DNA from: Streptomyces sp. HUAS ZL42
GTDB lineage: Bacteria > Actinomycetota > Actinomycetes > Streptomycetales > Streptomycetaceae
Reading direction: 5' to 3'
Assembly: GCF_040782645.1 (NCBI RefSeq)
Contig: NZ_CP160403.1
Coordinates: 6,111,001-6,175,000, forward strand
Length of the DNA: 64,000 bases
Under the pieces are notes generated by a model. It worked only from the letters and a program-made list of their open reading frames with translations, was not told where the DNA came from and ran no database searches. This document shows, in pieces, positions 8,912-15,847 of the stretch. The translations under genes and the position numbers were made by a program. The stretch's first letter is position 1. Each line of letters begins with the position of its first letter.

Positions 8912-9319
8912 TCAGCTGTTGCCGGTGCCGTTGCCGGACAGGACCGGAATGTCGCTCAGGGCGTCCGCCAGCGGCTCGTCGCCCTTGACCATGGTGGAGT
9001 TCTCGGCGCACTGCTGGTTCTGCGGGGCCGACAGGACCGGGATGTCCTGGACGCCGACCGGCACGAGGCCCACGAGCGAACCGGCATTGGCCTTCGCCGG
9101 CAGACCGAGACACGGCTTGTTCAGCGAGCCCTGGATCAGCGACATCTGCGGGCTCAGGTCACCGGCCGTGGTCGAGTTGCCGAACGCCTGGTCGGCGTCG
9201 CTGCCACTGACGGTCATGGTGTCGCCGTCGTCGGCGATCGCGAGGGCCTGCGGGGCGGCCATGACCGAGACACCGGCGACGGAAGCGGCAACAGCCGCGG
9301 TGGCCCACAGCTTCTTCAT
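8912..9319 (-). CDS. rdl: Rodlin, secreted aerial-hypha surface protein
   Basis: 135 residues with a Sec signal peptide (MKKLWATAAVAASVAGVSVM, cleavage likely after ALA). The mature part contains the rodlin features: DLSPQMSLIQGSLNKPCLGLPAK, VGVQDIPVLS, QQCAENS and the C-terminal DIPVLSGNGTGNS, with two cysteines. Rodlins organise chaplin amyloid fibrils into the rodlet layer on aerial hyphae and spores. It lies in tandem with a second rodlin and next to chaplin genes, the arrangement known from rdlA/rdlB loci. AGGGATCC precedes the ATG. Expression during aerial growth is expected from family knowledge. Confidence 0.93.
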   Translation of the reverse strand: MKKLWATAAVAASVAGVSVMAAPQALAIADDGDTMTVSGSDADQAFGNSTTAGDLSPQMSLIQGSLNKPCLGLPAKANAGSLVGLVPVGVQDIPVLSAPQNQQCAENSTMVKGDEPLADALSDIPVLSGNGTGNS

Positions 9320-9455
9320 GGTGGATCCCTTCGAAAAGCGGACTTCGGCGGGGAGTTACGAGATCACCAACGGCCCAATGCGGCGCGGAGTTGCATGAAT
9401 TGACCCGATCGGCCGAGCGCATCGAGAGGCGCGTTCATCGGCTGGTGTGACAGTC

Positions 9456-9486
9456 AAAACGGGCCGCCGGCAATTCGGCGGCCCGT
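9456..9486 (-). terminator. Rho-independent terminator of second rodlin gene
   Basis: Perfect 11-bp stem (9459-9469 with 9476-9486); on the minus strand it ends in a run of T from AAAA at 9456-9459. It lies just past the rodlin stop at 9511. Confidence 0.8.
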
Positions 9487-9510
9487 CGGCGAACGGCGGC
9501 GAAGAGAAAT

Positions 9511-9921
9511 TCAGCTGTTTCCGGTGCCGTTCTCGGACAGAACCGGAATGTCGTTGAGGAGGTTCGCCAGCGGCTCGTCGCCCTTGACCACGGTGGAGTT
9601 CTCGGCGCACTGCTGGCTCTGCGGCGCCGACAGGACCGGGACGTCCTGGACGCCGACCGGCACGAGGCCCACGAGGGAGGTGGCGTTCGCCTTGGCCGGC
9701 AGACCGATGCAGGGCTTGTTGAACGAACCCTGGATCAGCGCCATCTGGGGGCTCATGTCGCCGTACGTCTCCGAGTTGCCGTACTGCTGGACGGCACCGG
9801 TGCCGCTGGCGGACGTCGTGTCGCCGTCCATGCCGGTCGCCAGTGCCTGCGGTGCGGCGGCGGCCGAGGCGCCGACGACGGAAACGGCGACGGCGGCGGC
9901 AGCCATAACCTTCTTGATCAC
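9511..9921 (-). CDS. rdl: Rodlin, secreted aerial-hypha surface protein (second copy)
   Basis: 136 residues from a GTG at 9921, chosen because AAGGGA lies 8 nt upstream and the product starts VIKKVMAAAAVAVSVVG, a proper signal peptide; longer in-frame starts add a charged non-signal stretch. The mature part (DMSPQMALIQGSFNKPCIGLPAK, VGVQDVPVLSAPQSQQCAENS, DIPVLSENGTGNS) is closely similar to the neighbouring rodlin, most strongly in the C-terminal two thirds. The pair looks like an old tandem duplication with divergent signal peptides and linkers. Confidence 0.93.
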   Translation of the reverse strand: MIKKVMAAAAVAVSVVGASAAAAPQALATGMDGDTTSASGTGAVQQYGNSETYGDMSPQMALIQGSFNKPCIGLPAKANATSLVGLVPVGVQDVPVLSAPQSQQCAENSTVVKGDEPLANLLNDIPVLSENGTGNS

Positions 9922-10240
9922 TTGCTGGTCCCTTCTGGAGAAACCCCGTCCACCGGAGCGCTCTGGTTCAACTGCCGCCGCCGCGCATGGTTGCTCCGGT
10001 TCACTCCGATGGCCCACCCGGGTGAATTACCGGAACCAATCCTTTCTGTCCGCGTTGGGTCATATGCCGATTGCGGGCGAGGCGTTCGAGTGAATTCCCG
10101 CAAGGGTGGCGTTCCGTAGTTGCTCGGGCCGTCTATCACTCGTTTACAGCCTGCCGGTCATGGCGCGAGCCTTTCATGCTGTGCTCGCTCGGTCTCGGCC
10201 GATACAAGGGCATGACCGCAGAGATGGGAAGGGAATGTTC
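9922..10240. promoter_or_regulatory. Divergent rodlin/chaplin promoter region
   Basis: 319 bp between the minus-strand rodlin and the plus-strand chaplin, so it should hold both promoters. A partly repeated block occurs as GTGAATTACCGG (near 10022) and GTGAATTCCCGC (near 10090). In characterised species these genes depend on the sigma factor BldN; I could not place a convincing BldN promoter by eye. Confidence 0.5.
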
Positions 10241-10468
10241 ATGAAGAAGAGCGCTGCTGTCGTCGCGGGCGCGGTCATGGCCCTGGGACTGGCCGCCCCC
10301 GCTTTCGCCGACGGTGAGGCCAACGGTGTCAGCTCGGGCGCCCCGGGCGTCCTGTCGGGGAACGTCGTCCAGGTTCCCCTGCACCTCCCCACCGCCCTGT
10401 GCGGAAACACCGTCGATGTCCTCGCCCTGCTGAACCCGTCGTTCGGCACCAGCTGCGTCAACAACTGA
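10241..10468 (+). CDS. Short chaplin (two-cysteine)
   Basis: 75 residues. The start ATG 10241 is preferred over ATG 10235 because GGGAAGG at 10226-10232 is then properly spaced. Signal peptide MKKSAAVVAGAVMALGLAAP with cleavage after AFA, then one chaplin domain: GVLSGNVVQVPLHLPTALCG, NTVDVLALLNP and the final SCVNN, with the two conserved cysteines. Short chaplins are secreted, assemble into amyloid fibrils and lower surface tension so hyphae can enter air. Position beside a long chaplin and rodlins resembles chpD. Confidence 0.92.
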   Translation: MKKSAAVVAGAVMALGLAAPAFADGEANGVSSGAPGVLSGNVVQVPLHLPTALCGNTVDVLALLNPSFGTSCVNN

Positions 10469-10499
10469 CGCCCTCGCGTCAGCCGGCCCGGCTGTCATG

Positions 10500-10540
10500 G
10501 CCGGCCTTGGGGAGCCCCACAGGCGCCAAGGCCGGCTTTC
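10500..10540 (+). terminator. Terminator after short chaplin
   Basis: Perfect 11-bp stem (10500-10510 with 10526-10536), followed by TTTCC. It lies between the short and long chaplin genes. Confidence 0.7.
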
Positions 10541-10571
10541 CACTTCGCCAAGCAGGAAGACAACGAAAACA

Positions 10572-11786
10572 GTGCGACAGACCCTGAGCAGGGGAACGAT
10601 CGTGGCCGCCGCCGCGACGAGCCTCCTGTCCCTGTACACCGCCGCCGCCTTCGCCGACTCGAACGCGGAGGGGGCCACCGATGGCTCGCCCGGGGTCCTC
10701 TCGGGCAACAACGTCCAGGTGCCGGTGGACAGTCCGCTGAACGTGTGCGGGAACACCGTCGACGTGGTCGGCCTTCTCAACCCGGCGTCCGGCACCGCGT
10801 GCGGCGTCGGCGGCGGCTCGGACGCCACCGGGTCCGCCGCGCAGCAGGCTTCTGCCTCCGCGGACTCCTCGGACTCGCCCGGTGTCGTGTCGGGCAACAA
10901 CGTCCAGGTGCCGGTGGACAGTCCGTTGAACGTGTGCGGGAACAGCGTCGACGTGGTCGGCCTTCTCAACCCGGCGTCCGGCACCGCGTGCGGCGTCGGC
11001 GGCGGCTCGGACGCCACCGGGTCCGCCGCGCAGCAGGCTTCTGCCTCCGCGGACTCCTCGGACTCGCCCGGTGTCGTGTCGGGCAACAACGTCCAGGTGC
11101 CGGTGGACAGTCCGCTGAACGTGTGCGGGAACACCGTCGATGTGATCGGCATCCTCAACCCGGCGTCCGACAGCGCATGCGGCCTCGGCGACTCGAGCTC
11201 CACCGCGTCCGTTCCGCAGCAGGCTGCCGCCTCCGCGGACACGGCGGACGCCCCCGGGGTTCTCTCGGGCAACAACGTCCAGGTGCCGGTGCAGATCCCG
11301 CTGAACGTGTGCGGGAACTCCGCCAACGCCGTCGGCGCCCTCAACCCGACGTCCGCCAACTCCTGCGGCAGCGGCGGCGACGCGTCTTCCAGCGTCGTGG
11401 ACACCCCCGTGGACCAGGCCCAGCCGCAAGCCCCGGCGGCCCCGGTCGGAAACCCGGACCCCGCGCCGGCCACCCCGGTCACGCCTGCGACGCCCGCGAC
11501 GCCGGCCACGCCCGCGACGCCCGCGACGCCGGTCACCTCGGACACGCCGGTGACGTCGATGCCCGTGGACCGCGCCGAGCCCGTGGAGGACTCGTCGAGC
11601 ATCTCGCGGCCCGACGCCGAGCCCGCGAGCTGGTCGGACGAATCGCTGACGGACGCCTCGTCCGAACACACGGCCGCCCTGGCCGAGACCGGAAGCGGGA
11701 ACGCGCTCGCCGCGTCGGCCGCCGGTGCCGCACTGCTCCTCGGTGGAGCCATCCTGTACCGACGGGGCCGCGCCCGCGTGGCGTAG
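10572..11786 (+). CDS. Long sortase-anchored chaplin with four chaplin domains
   Basis: 404 residues from GTG 10572 (AGGAAGA at 10554-10560 upstream; longer starts lack a signal peptide). Signal peptide ends at AAAFA. Four chaplin domains follow, each with SGNNVQVPV, LNVCGN and a second cysteine; the first three carry NPAS and lie in near-identical repeats. Then comes a Pro/Ala/Thr linker with PAT/PATP repeats (about 11460-11550), an acidic Ser-rich stretch, and the sorting signal LAETG with hydrophobic tail and RRGRARVA. Sortase would attach it to peptidoglycan. Known long chaplins (ChpA-C) have two domains, so four is unusual. Position fits a chpA-like gene. Confidence 0.93.
   Translation: MRQTLSRGTIVAAAATSLLSLYTAAAFADSNAEGATDGSPGVLSGNNVQVPVDSPLNVCGNTVDVVGLLNPASGTACGVGGGSDATGSAAQQASASADSSDSPGVVSGNNVQVPVDSPLNVCGNSVDVVGLLNPASGTACGVGGGSDATGSAAQQASASADSSDSPGVVSGNNVQVPVDSPLNVCGNTVDVIGILNPASDSACGLGDSSSTASVPQQAAASADTADAPGVLSGNNVQVPVQIPLNVCGNSANAVGALNPTSANSCGSGGDASSSVVDTPVDQAQPQAPAAPVGNPDPAPATPVTPATPATPATPATPATPVTSDTPVTSMPVDRAEPVEDSSSISRPDAEPASWSDESLTDASSEHTAALAETGSGNALAASAAGAALLLGGAILYRRGRARVA
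10686..11249 (+). repeat. Tandem 189-bp chaplin-domain repeats
   Basis: Units start at 10686, 10875 and 11064 (period exactly 189 bp), with a divergent fourth domain from 11250 (186 bp after the third). The first two units are almost identical in nucleotide sequence over their whole length; the third is near-identical in its first half only. Confidence 0.92.
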
Positions 11787-12011
11787 GCAGCGTGCCGCGT
11801 CCGGCACTTCGCACTCGCTCCAGGGGCGTCCCCAGCACCGGGACCGCCCCTGGGGCGGGCGTGCGGCCGCTGCCGTGGCCCTCGCTCGTGGCGTGACCGC
11901 CGGACACGAGGATCACCCCATTGGCGGCACAACTCTCGGAAGCACCGTCCGTTGACTCAAATGCCGGGCATCCCGCCCGGGTGTTGTGTCAATCCCAAGG
12001 AGACCTTCTCC

Positions 12012-12251
12012 ATGTTGCGTATCGCGAAGGGCCTGGCCCTGACCTCCGTTGCCGCCGCTGCCGTTGCGGGCACGGCCGGAATCGCCGCCGCCGACACCGG
12101 TGCCCAGGCCGCTGCCTCGAACTCGCCGGGCATTGTGTCGGGCAGTGTCGTCCAGCTTCCGGTCCACGTTCCGGTCAACGCCAGCGGCAACTCGGTCAAC
12201 GTCGTCGGCCTGCTGAACCCGGCGTTCGGCAACAGCGCCGAGAACGGCTGA
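12012..12251 (+). CDS. chpE: Short cysteine-free chaplin (ChpE-like)
   Basis: 79 residues from ATG 12012 with AAGGAGACC upstream at 11998-12005. Signal peptide MLRIAKGLALTSVAAAAVAG ends near IAAA, then one chaplin domain: SPGIVSGSVVQLPVHVPVN, ASGNSVNVVGLLNPAFGNS. Both chaplin cysteines are absent (ASGN in place of xCGN, and NSAENG at the end), which is the hallmark of ChpE in S. coelicolor. The symbol rests on that feature only. A strong terminator follows. Confidence 0.88.
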   Translation: MLRIAKGLALTSVAAAAVAGTAGIAAADTGAQAAASNSPGIVSGSVVQLPVHVPVNASGNSVNVVGLLNPAFGNSAENG

Positions 12252-12272
12252 CTCCGGCGGGGTCCGTTCCAC

Positions 12273-12306
12273 CGGCCGCCCTCCCTCAGGGGAGGGCGGC
12301 CGTTTT
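12273..12306 (+). terminator. Strong Rho-independent terminator
   Basis: Perfect 12-bp GC stem (12273-12284 with 12291-12302), 6-nt loop, then TTTT. It closes the chaplin block. Confidence 0.9.
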
Positions 12307-12408
12307 GCATACGCGGAGTCTCTTGCGTCATCCCTCATTCGTGTGGAGCCCCCTCGGGCAGTGCTCTGTACGGGTGATAACGCGGCCAGGTGCACGCAGG
12401 CGCGTCGA

Positions 12409-12420
12409 TAGGGTTCCGCG
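12409..12420 (+). promoter_or_regulatory. Putative -10 element, leaderless start
   Basis: TAGGGT (12409-12414) lies exactly 6 nt before the GTG at 12421, and there is no ribosome binding site. The same hexamer and spacing recur at 24770. Confidence 0.4.
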
Positions 12421-12918
12421 GTGATCTCAACCTCGAGCGAAACGCGGCCACTACGCGCCGCCGATCTGGGCACGCTCGTCGTGCTGGCCTGGAGCGGTGC
12501 GGCCCCCGACGGCGACATGCCCTACCTCCTCGCCTACTCCCTGGGCGACGGCGCCGGCGGTCCGGAGGCTTCGTCCGCCGCCGTGGAGCGGCTGCTGCTC
12601 AGCACCGGACTCGCCCCCGGCGAGGGGCTCGTCGACGCCGCCCGACGTCCCGGCCTGCCCGTCAGCCTGCTCGTCGAGGCCGGGCAGGCCGTCGTCACGA
12701 TGCCCCACCTCAACGTCCAGTGCGTGCCGCCGCCGGAGTGGCTCGCCGCCGTCGCCCGACGTGGACACGCCTGCCTCGTGTTCACCACACGGCCCTGGCC
12801 CGCGGCCGAGCCGGGCAGGCCCGTCGACCCCGAGGCGCTGGCCGCCTTCGCGGGCGCAGAGGAGACACTCCGGGCCGCGGCGCACGTCCTGCTCCCCGCC
12901 CGCAGCCTGCGCGGCTGA
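12421..12918 (+). CDS. DUF5949-like hypothetical protein
   Basis: 165 residues, no signal peptide or membrane span. The motif pattern AADLGTLVVLAWSGAAPDGD followed by MPYLLAYSLGDG recalls the Streptomyces family DUF5949, an assignment from memory with moderate certainty. Function unknown. The GTG start sits 6 nt after a TAGGGT hexamer, suggesting a leaderless message. Its stop overlaps the ATG of the broken VKOR gene (TGATG), so the two were probably co-translated. Confidence 0.7.
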   Translation: MISTSSETRPLRAADLGTLVVLAWSGAAPDGDMPYLLAYSLGDGAGGPEASSAAVERLLLSTGLAPGEGLVDAARRPGLPVSLLVEAGQAVVTMPHLNVQCVPPPEWLAAVARRGHACLVFTTRPWPAAEPGRPVDPEALAAFAGAEETLRAAAHVLLPARSLRG

Positions 12919-13502
12919 TGACCAGGACCGCGGGCAGCGGCCGGGGATTCGCCCTGTTGCTGGTCGTCATGGGGGCGGCCGGACTGCTCGCCTCGTGGGT
13001 CATCACGATCGACAAGTTCAAGCTGCTGGAGGACCCGGACTTCACGCCGGGCTGCAGCCTGAACCCCGTGGTCTCCTGCGGCAACATTATGAAGAGCGAC
13101 CAGGCCTCCGCCTTCGGCTTCCCCAATCCGATGCTCGGACTGGTCTCCTACGGCATCGTGATCTGCGTCGGCATGAGCCTGCTGGCCGGGGCGCGGTTCC
13201 CCCGGTGGTACTGGCTGACCTTCGAGGCGGGCACGCTGTTCGGGATCGGATTCGTGTCGTGGCTGCAGTTCGAGTCGCTGTAGCGGATCAACGCCCTGTG
13301 CCTGTGGTGCTGTCTCGCATGGATCGCCACGATCTTCATCTTCTGGTACCTGACGTTCTTCAACGTACGGAACGCATTCCTGCCCGCGCCCAGGTGGTCG
13401 AGGTCGTTCGTCGACGAGTTCCCCCACGCGCTGCCGCTGCTGCACACCGGCGTCGTCGGCATGCTGATCCTCACGCGATGGTGGGACTTCTGGACGGGCT
13501 GA
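12918..13502 (+). pseudogene. Vitamin K epoxide reductase (VKOR) family gene interrupted by an in-frame amber stop
   Basis: Reading from ATG 12918 gives 121 residues with two membrane spans and the conserved loop cysteines (PGCSLNPVVSCGN), then TAG at 13281-13283. The frame continues without another stop to TGA 13500-13502 and encodes the missing half: RINALCLWCCLAW, with the catalytic CxxC (Cys codons 13299-13301 and 13308-13310), and two more membrane segments. The full 195-codon length fits bacterial VKOR, which reoxidises disulfide-forming enzymes through quinone. The stop replaces the position usually held by Tyr (SLYRI-type), one base away from TAC. The short product would lack the active site. 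Readthrough or a base-call error are alternatives. Confidence 0.85.
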
Positions 13503-13527
13503 GCACCCGTTCCTCCCGTCGCGCCGA

Positions 13528-15474
13528 TCAGAGGTTCGGGGCGCCACTGGACACGTGCGAGACCTGCGGCGGCTGCGACTCGTGCACGTGGATACGGCCC
13601 TTGCCCGCCGCTTTGGCGGAGTACATGGCGAGATCCGCCTGATGCAGGAGCTCTGCCGGCGTGACACCCGGGACGGCCACCGCCATGCCGATGGAGGCCG
13701 AGACCACCGCGTCGGTGCCGCCGATCCGGTACGGCTTCGTCAAGGCGGACAGGACCCTCGCGGCAACCTCGCCGGCGCTCGAGAGGTGGGTGCCCGCCTT
13801 CCATTCCAGCAGGGCCGCGAACTCGTCGCCGCCGAGCCGGGCGACGGTGTCTCCGGCCCGTACGGAGGCCTGGAGCCGGCGCGCCGCATGGGCCAGGAGG
13901 GCATCGCCGGTCGCGTGTCCGGCCGAGTCGTTGACGGCCTTGAAGCCGTCCAGATCCACGAAGAGCACGACGGGCGGGGCCATGTCCGTGCCCCGCTTCT
14001 GCAGGGCGTGGGCGACCCGGTCGGCGAACAGGGCACGGTTGGGCAGGCCGGTCAGCGCGTCGTGGAAAGCATGGTGCTCCAACTGCGCCTGGAGCGCGAC
14101 CTGCTCACTCATGTCACGGCTGATGAAGATCATTCCCTGAGGATGGTGGCTGATGGTCGATTCGACGTGGCGCCACCGTCCGTCGGCGGTGCGCAGCCGG
14201 CAGGACACGCGGTGACCCGCTCTGCCGGTGTCCGATCCCGACTTGTGCTGCAGCGTCAGAATGGCCTGCCTCAGGGTCACCAGGTCGTCCGGATGGCAGA
14301 ACTGGAAGAGCCGGGCGCCCATCAGTTCCTCGGGCCGGTAGCCGAGGACGGGCTGAACTGCCGGACTGACGTAGAGCACCGTCCCGTCCCGGCTGATGAT
14401 GGTGATCACGTCATGTGTGCCGTCGACCAGGGTGCGGTAGTGCGCTTCCCGGGCCGCGGCCTTCTGCGCGATCCGCAGATGGTCGGCGTGGGTGACGCCC
14501 TGGCGGGCGGCGAGCGCGAGAAGCACCGACCCGGCCAGACCCGCCATCACGATGTCCACGGAACCACCGGTGGCGGCGTGGGCCGTGATGGCCAACGCAC
14601 AGACGACCATGGGAACGAACGCCGCCACGACCCCGATGACGGGCATCGTCCGCTCGTCGAGCCCCACCTCGCTGATGCTCCCCGGCAGCCAGGGCGCGAC
14701 GGCGACCAGGGACAGCCCGGTGATCGAGCAGGCTGCCGGGAGGGGGACCCCGTACCAGGTGCCCGGCCCGGACAGGACGACGCGGAACACATCACCCGCG
14801 AACAGGATGGCGAGAGCAACGGCGGCCGCCGTGTTGGCCGTGCGCTCGGCACGCGTCGGACAGCAGCGCAGGGCGATGACGAGCCCCAGGAGCACAACGT
14901 CCGTCACGACGCGTGCGAGACCCAGCAGCGAGCCCGACACGTCACCGCCCTGGTCCGCGCGGTGCAGCAGGAGGACCCAGCCCAGCGTGAGCAGCGAGCC
15001 CGCGAACAGCCAGCCGTCCAGCAGCCGCCGTAACCGCGTCAGGGTCGTTCCGTTCTCCGCGGCCGCCATCACCAGCGCAACGACGGCCACCCCCAGACAC
15101 AGGGCGATCCCGGCACCCGCCAACGGACGCACGACGGACTGGACGAACCCGGAGGGGTGCGTCCCACCGCCGATCCGACTCACGAGAAGGTGATGCAGTC
15201 CGCCGGCCGCGACCGAGGCGGCGAGCAGCGTGAACCGAAGACGAAACTTGCCCGGCGCCGTCCGGGCGCGGGCCAGAAGAGACAACGTTGCCCCACCGTG
15301 CGCGGCCGGCACCCCCACGCCTTCCGGCATGAGCCCAGCAGCCGTCGCACCCGCCCCGGCGGCCACGGCCAGCGCGGCGCCGGCGCACAGGGCTCTGCCC
15401 ATCCAGGCGAGAGGCAGGCAGCCGATGCGAGCGATGCGAAGAGAACCGGCTCGACCGGCCCACCCGTGGATCAT
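13528..15474 (-). CDS. Membrane diguanylate cyclase with PAS and GGDEF domains
   Basis: 648 residues. The first about 320 residues contain eight to ten hydrophobic segments. A PAS domain follows (ISRDGTVLYVSPAVQPVLGY, GMIFISRDMSEQ), then a GGDEF domain starting DALTGLPNRALFADR with intact active site RLGGDEFAALLE and an inhibitory-site motif RAGD five residues before it. No EAL domain is present. It should make c-di-GMP, which in Streptomyces restrains development through BldD. The ATG at 15474 follows GGGGG. It sits between the chaplin locus and the polysaccharide locus. Confidence 0.9.
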   Translation of the reverse strand: MIHGWAGRAGSLRIARIGCLPLAWMGRALCAGAALAVAAGAGATAAGLMPEGVGVPAAHGGATLSLLARARTAPGKFRLRFTLLAASVAAGGLHHLLVSRIGGGTHPSGFVQSVVRPLAGAGIALCLGVAVVALVMAAAENGTTLTRLRRLLDGWLFAGSLLTLGWVLLLHRADQGGDVSGSLLGLARVVTDVVLLGLVIALRCCPTRAERTANTAAAVALAILFAGDVFRVVLSGPGTWYGVPLPAACSITGLSLVAVAPWLPGSISEVGLDERTMPVIGVVAAFVPMVVCALAITAHAATGGSVDIVMAGLAGSVLLALAARQGVTHADHLRIAQKAAAREAHYRTLVDGTHDVITIISRDGTVLYVSPAVQPVLGYRPEELMGARLFQFCHPDDLVTLRQAILTLQHKSGSDTGRAGHRVSCRLRTADGRWRHVESTISHHPQGMIFISRDMSEQVALQAQLEHHAFHDALTGLPNRALFADRVAHALQKRGTDMAPPVVLFVDLDGFKAVNDSAGHATGDALLAHAARRLQASVRAGDTVARLGGDEFAALLEWKAGTHLSSAGEVAARVLSALTKPYRIGGTDAVVSASIGMAVAVPGVTPAELLHQADLAMYSAKAAGKGRIHVHESQPPQVSHVSSGAPNL

Positions 15475-15847
15475 GCGAACCCCCGACGATGATCGAGCTC
15501 ACCAGGGCAGCCGAATGGTCGGTTCGGGACTGCTCAAGCGGAAAAAAGAGGCTAGGAGTATCTTCTCGCAAGCCACATGAGCCGCTTTACCACGCTTCAC
15601 CTGATGTAGGGAAAACTTGGATGATTTGAAGACAGGGTGCGCGGGATCCGGTACCGGGAAAGTCGCACCGTCAGCCTCGTTGCGCAGACCGACCGATCAG
15701 GAGGGCCGGCGGCCGCAGCTGATCGTTCGCCGTGGCAGCACGAGTCCGGTGCGCTGTCGGCGCGCGATGAGCCCGCGTTTCGGCGGCGGCGACGCCACCC
15801 CGACCGGCTGACGGCCATCCACCGCACCCACGGCGGCCAACGGCTTC
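15475..15847. other. Intergenic region, no gene seen
   Basis: 373 bp between two minus-strand genes. The part 15541-15640 is clearly AT-richer than its surroundings and should hold the promoter of the cyclase gene. I see no credible ORF, RNA or repeat. Confidence 0.5.

Noticed and set aside
10136..11932. 598-codon antisense frame over the long chaplin
   Set aside because: Its repeats only mirror the 189-bp chaplin repeats.
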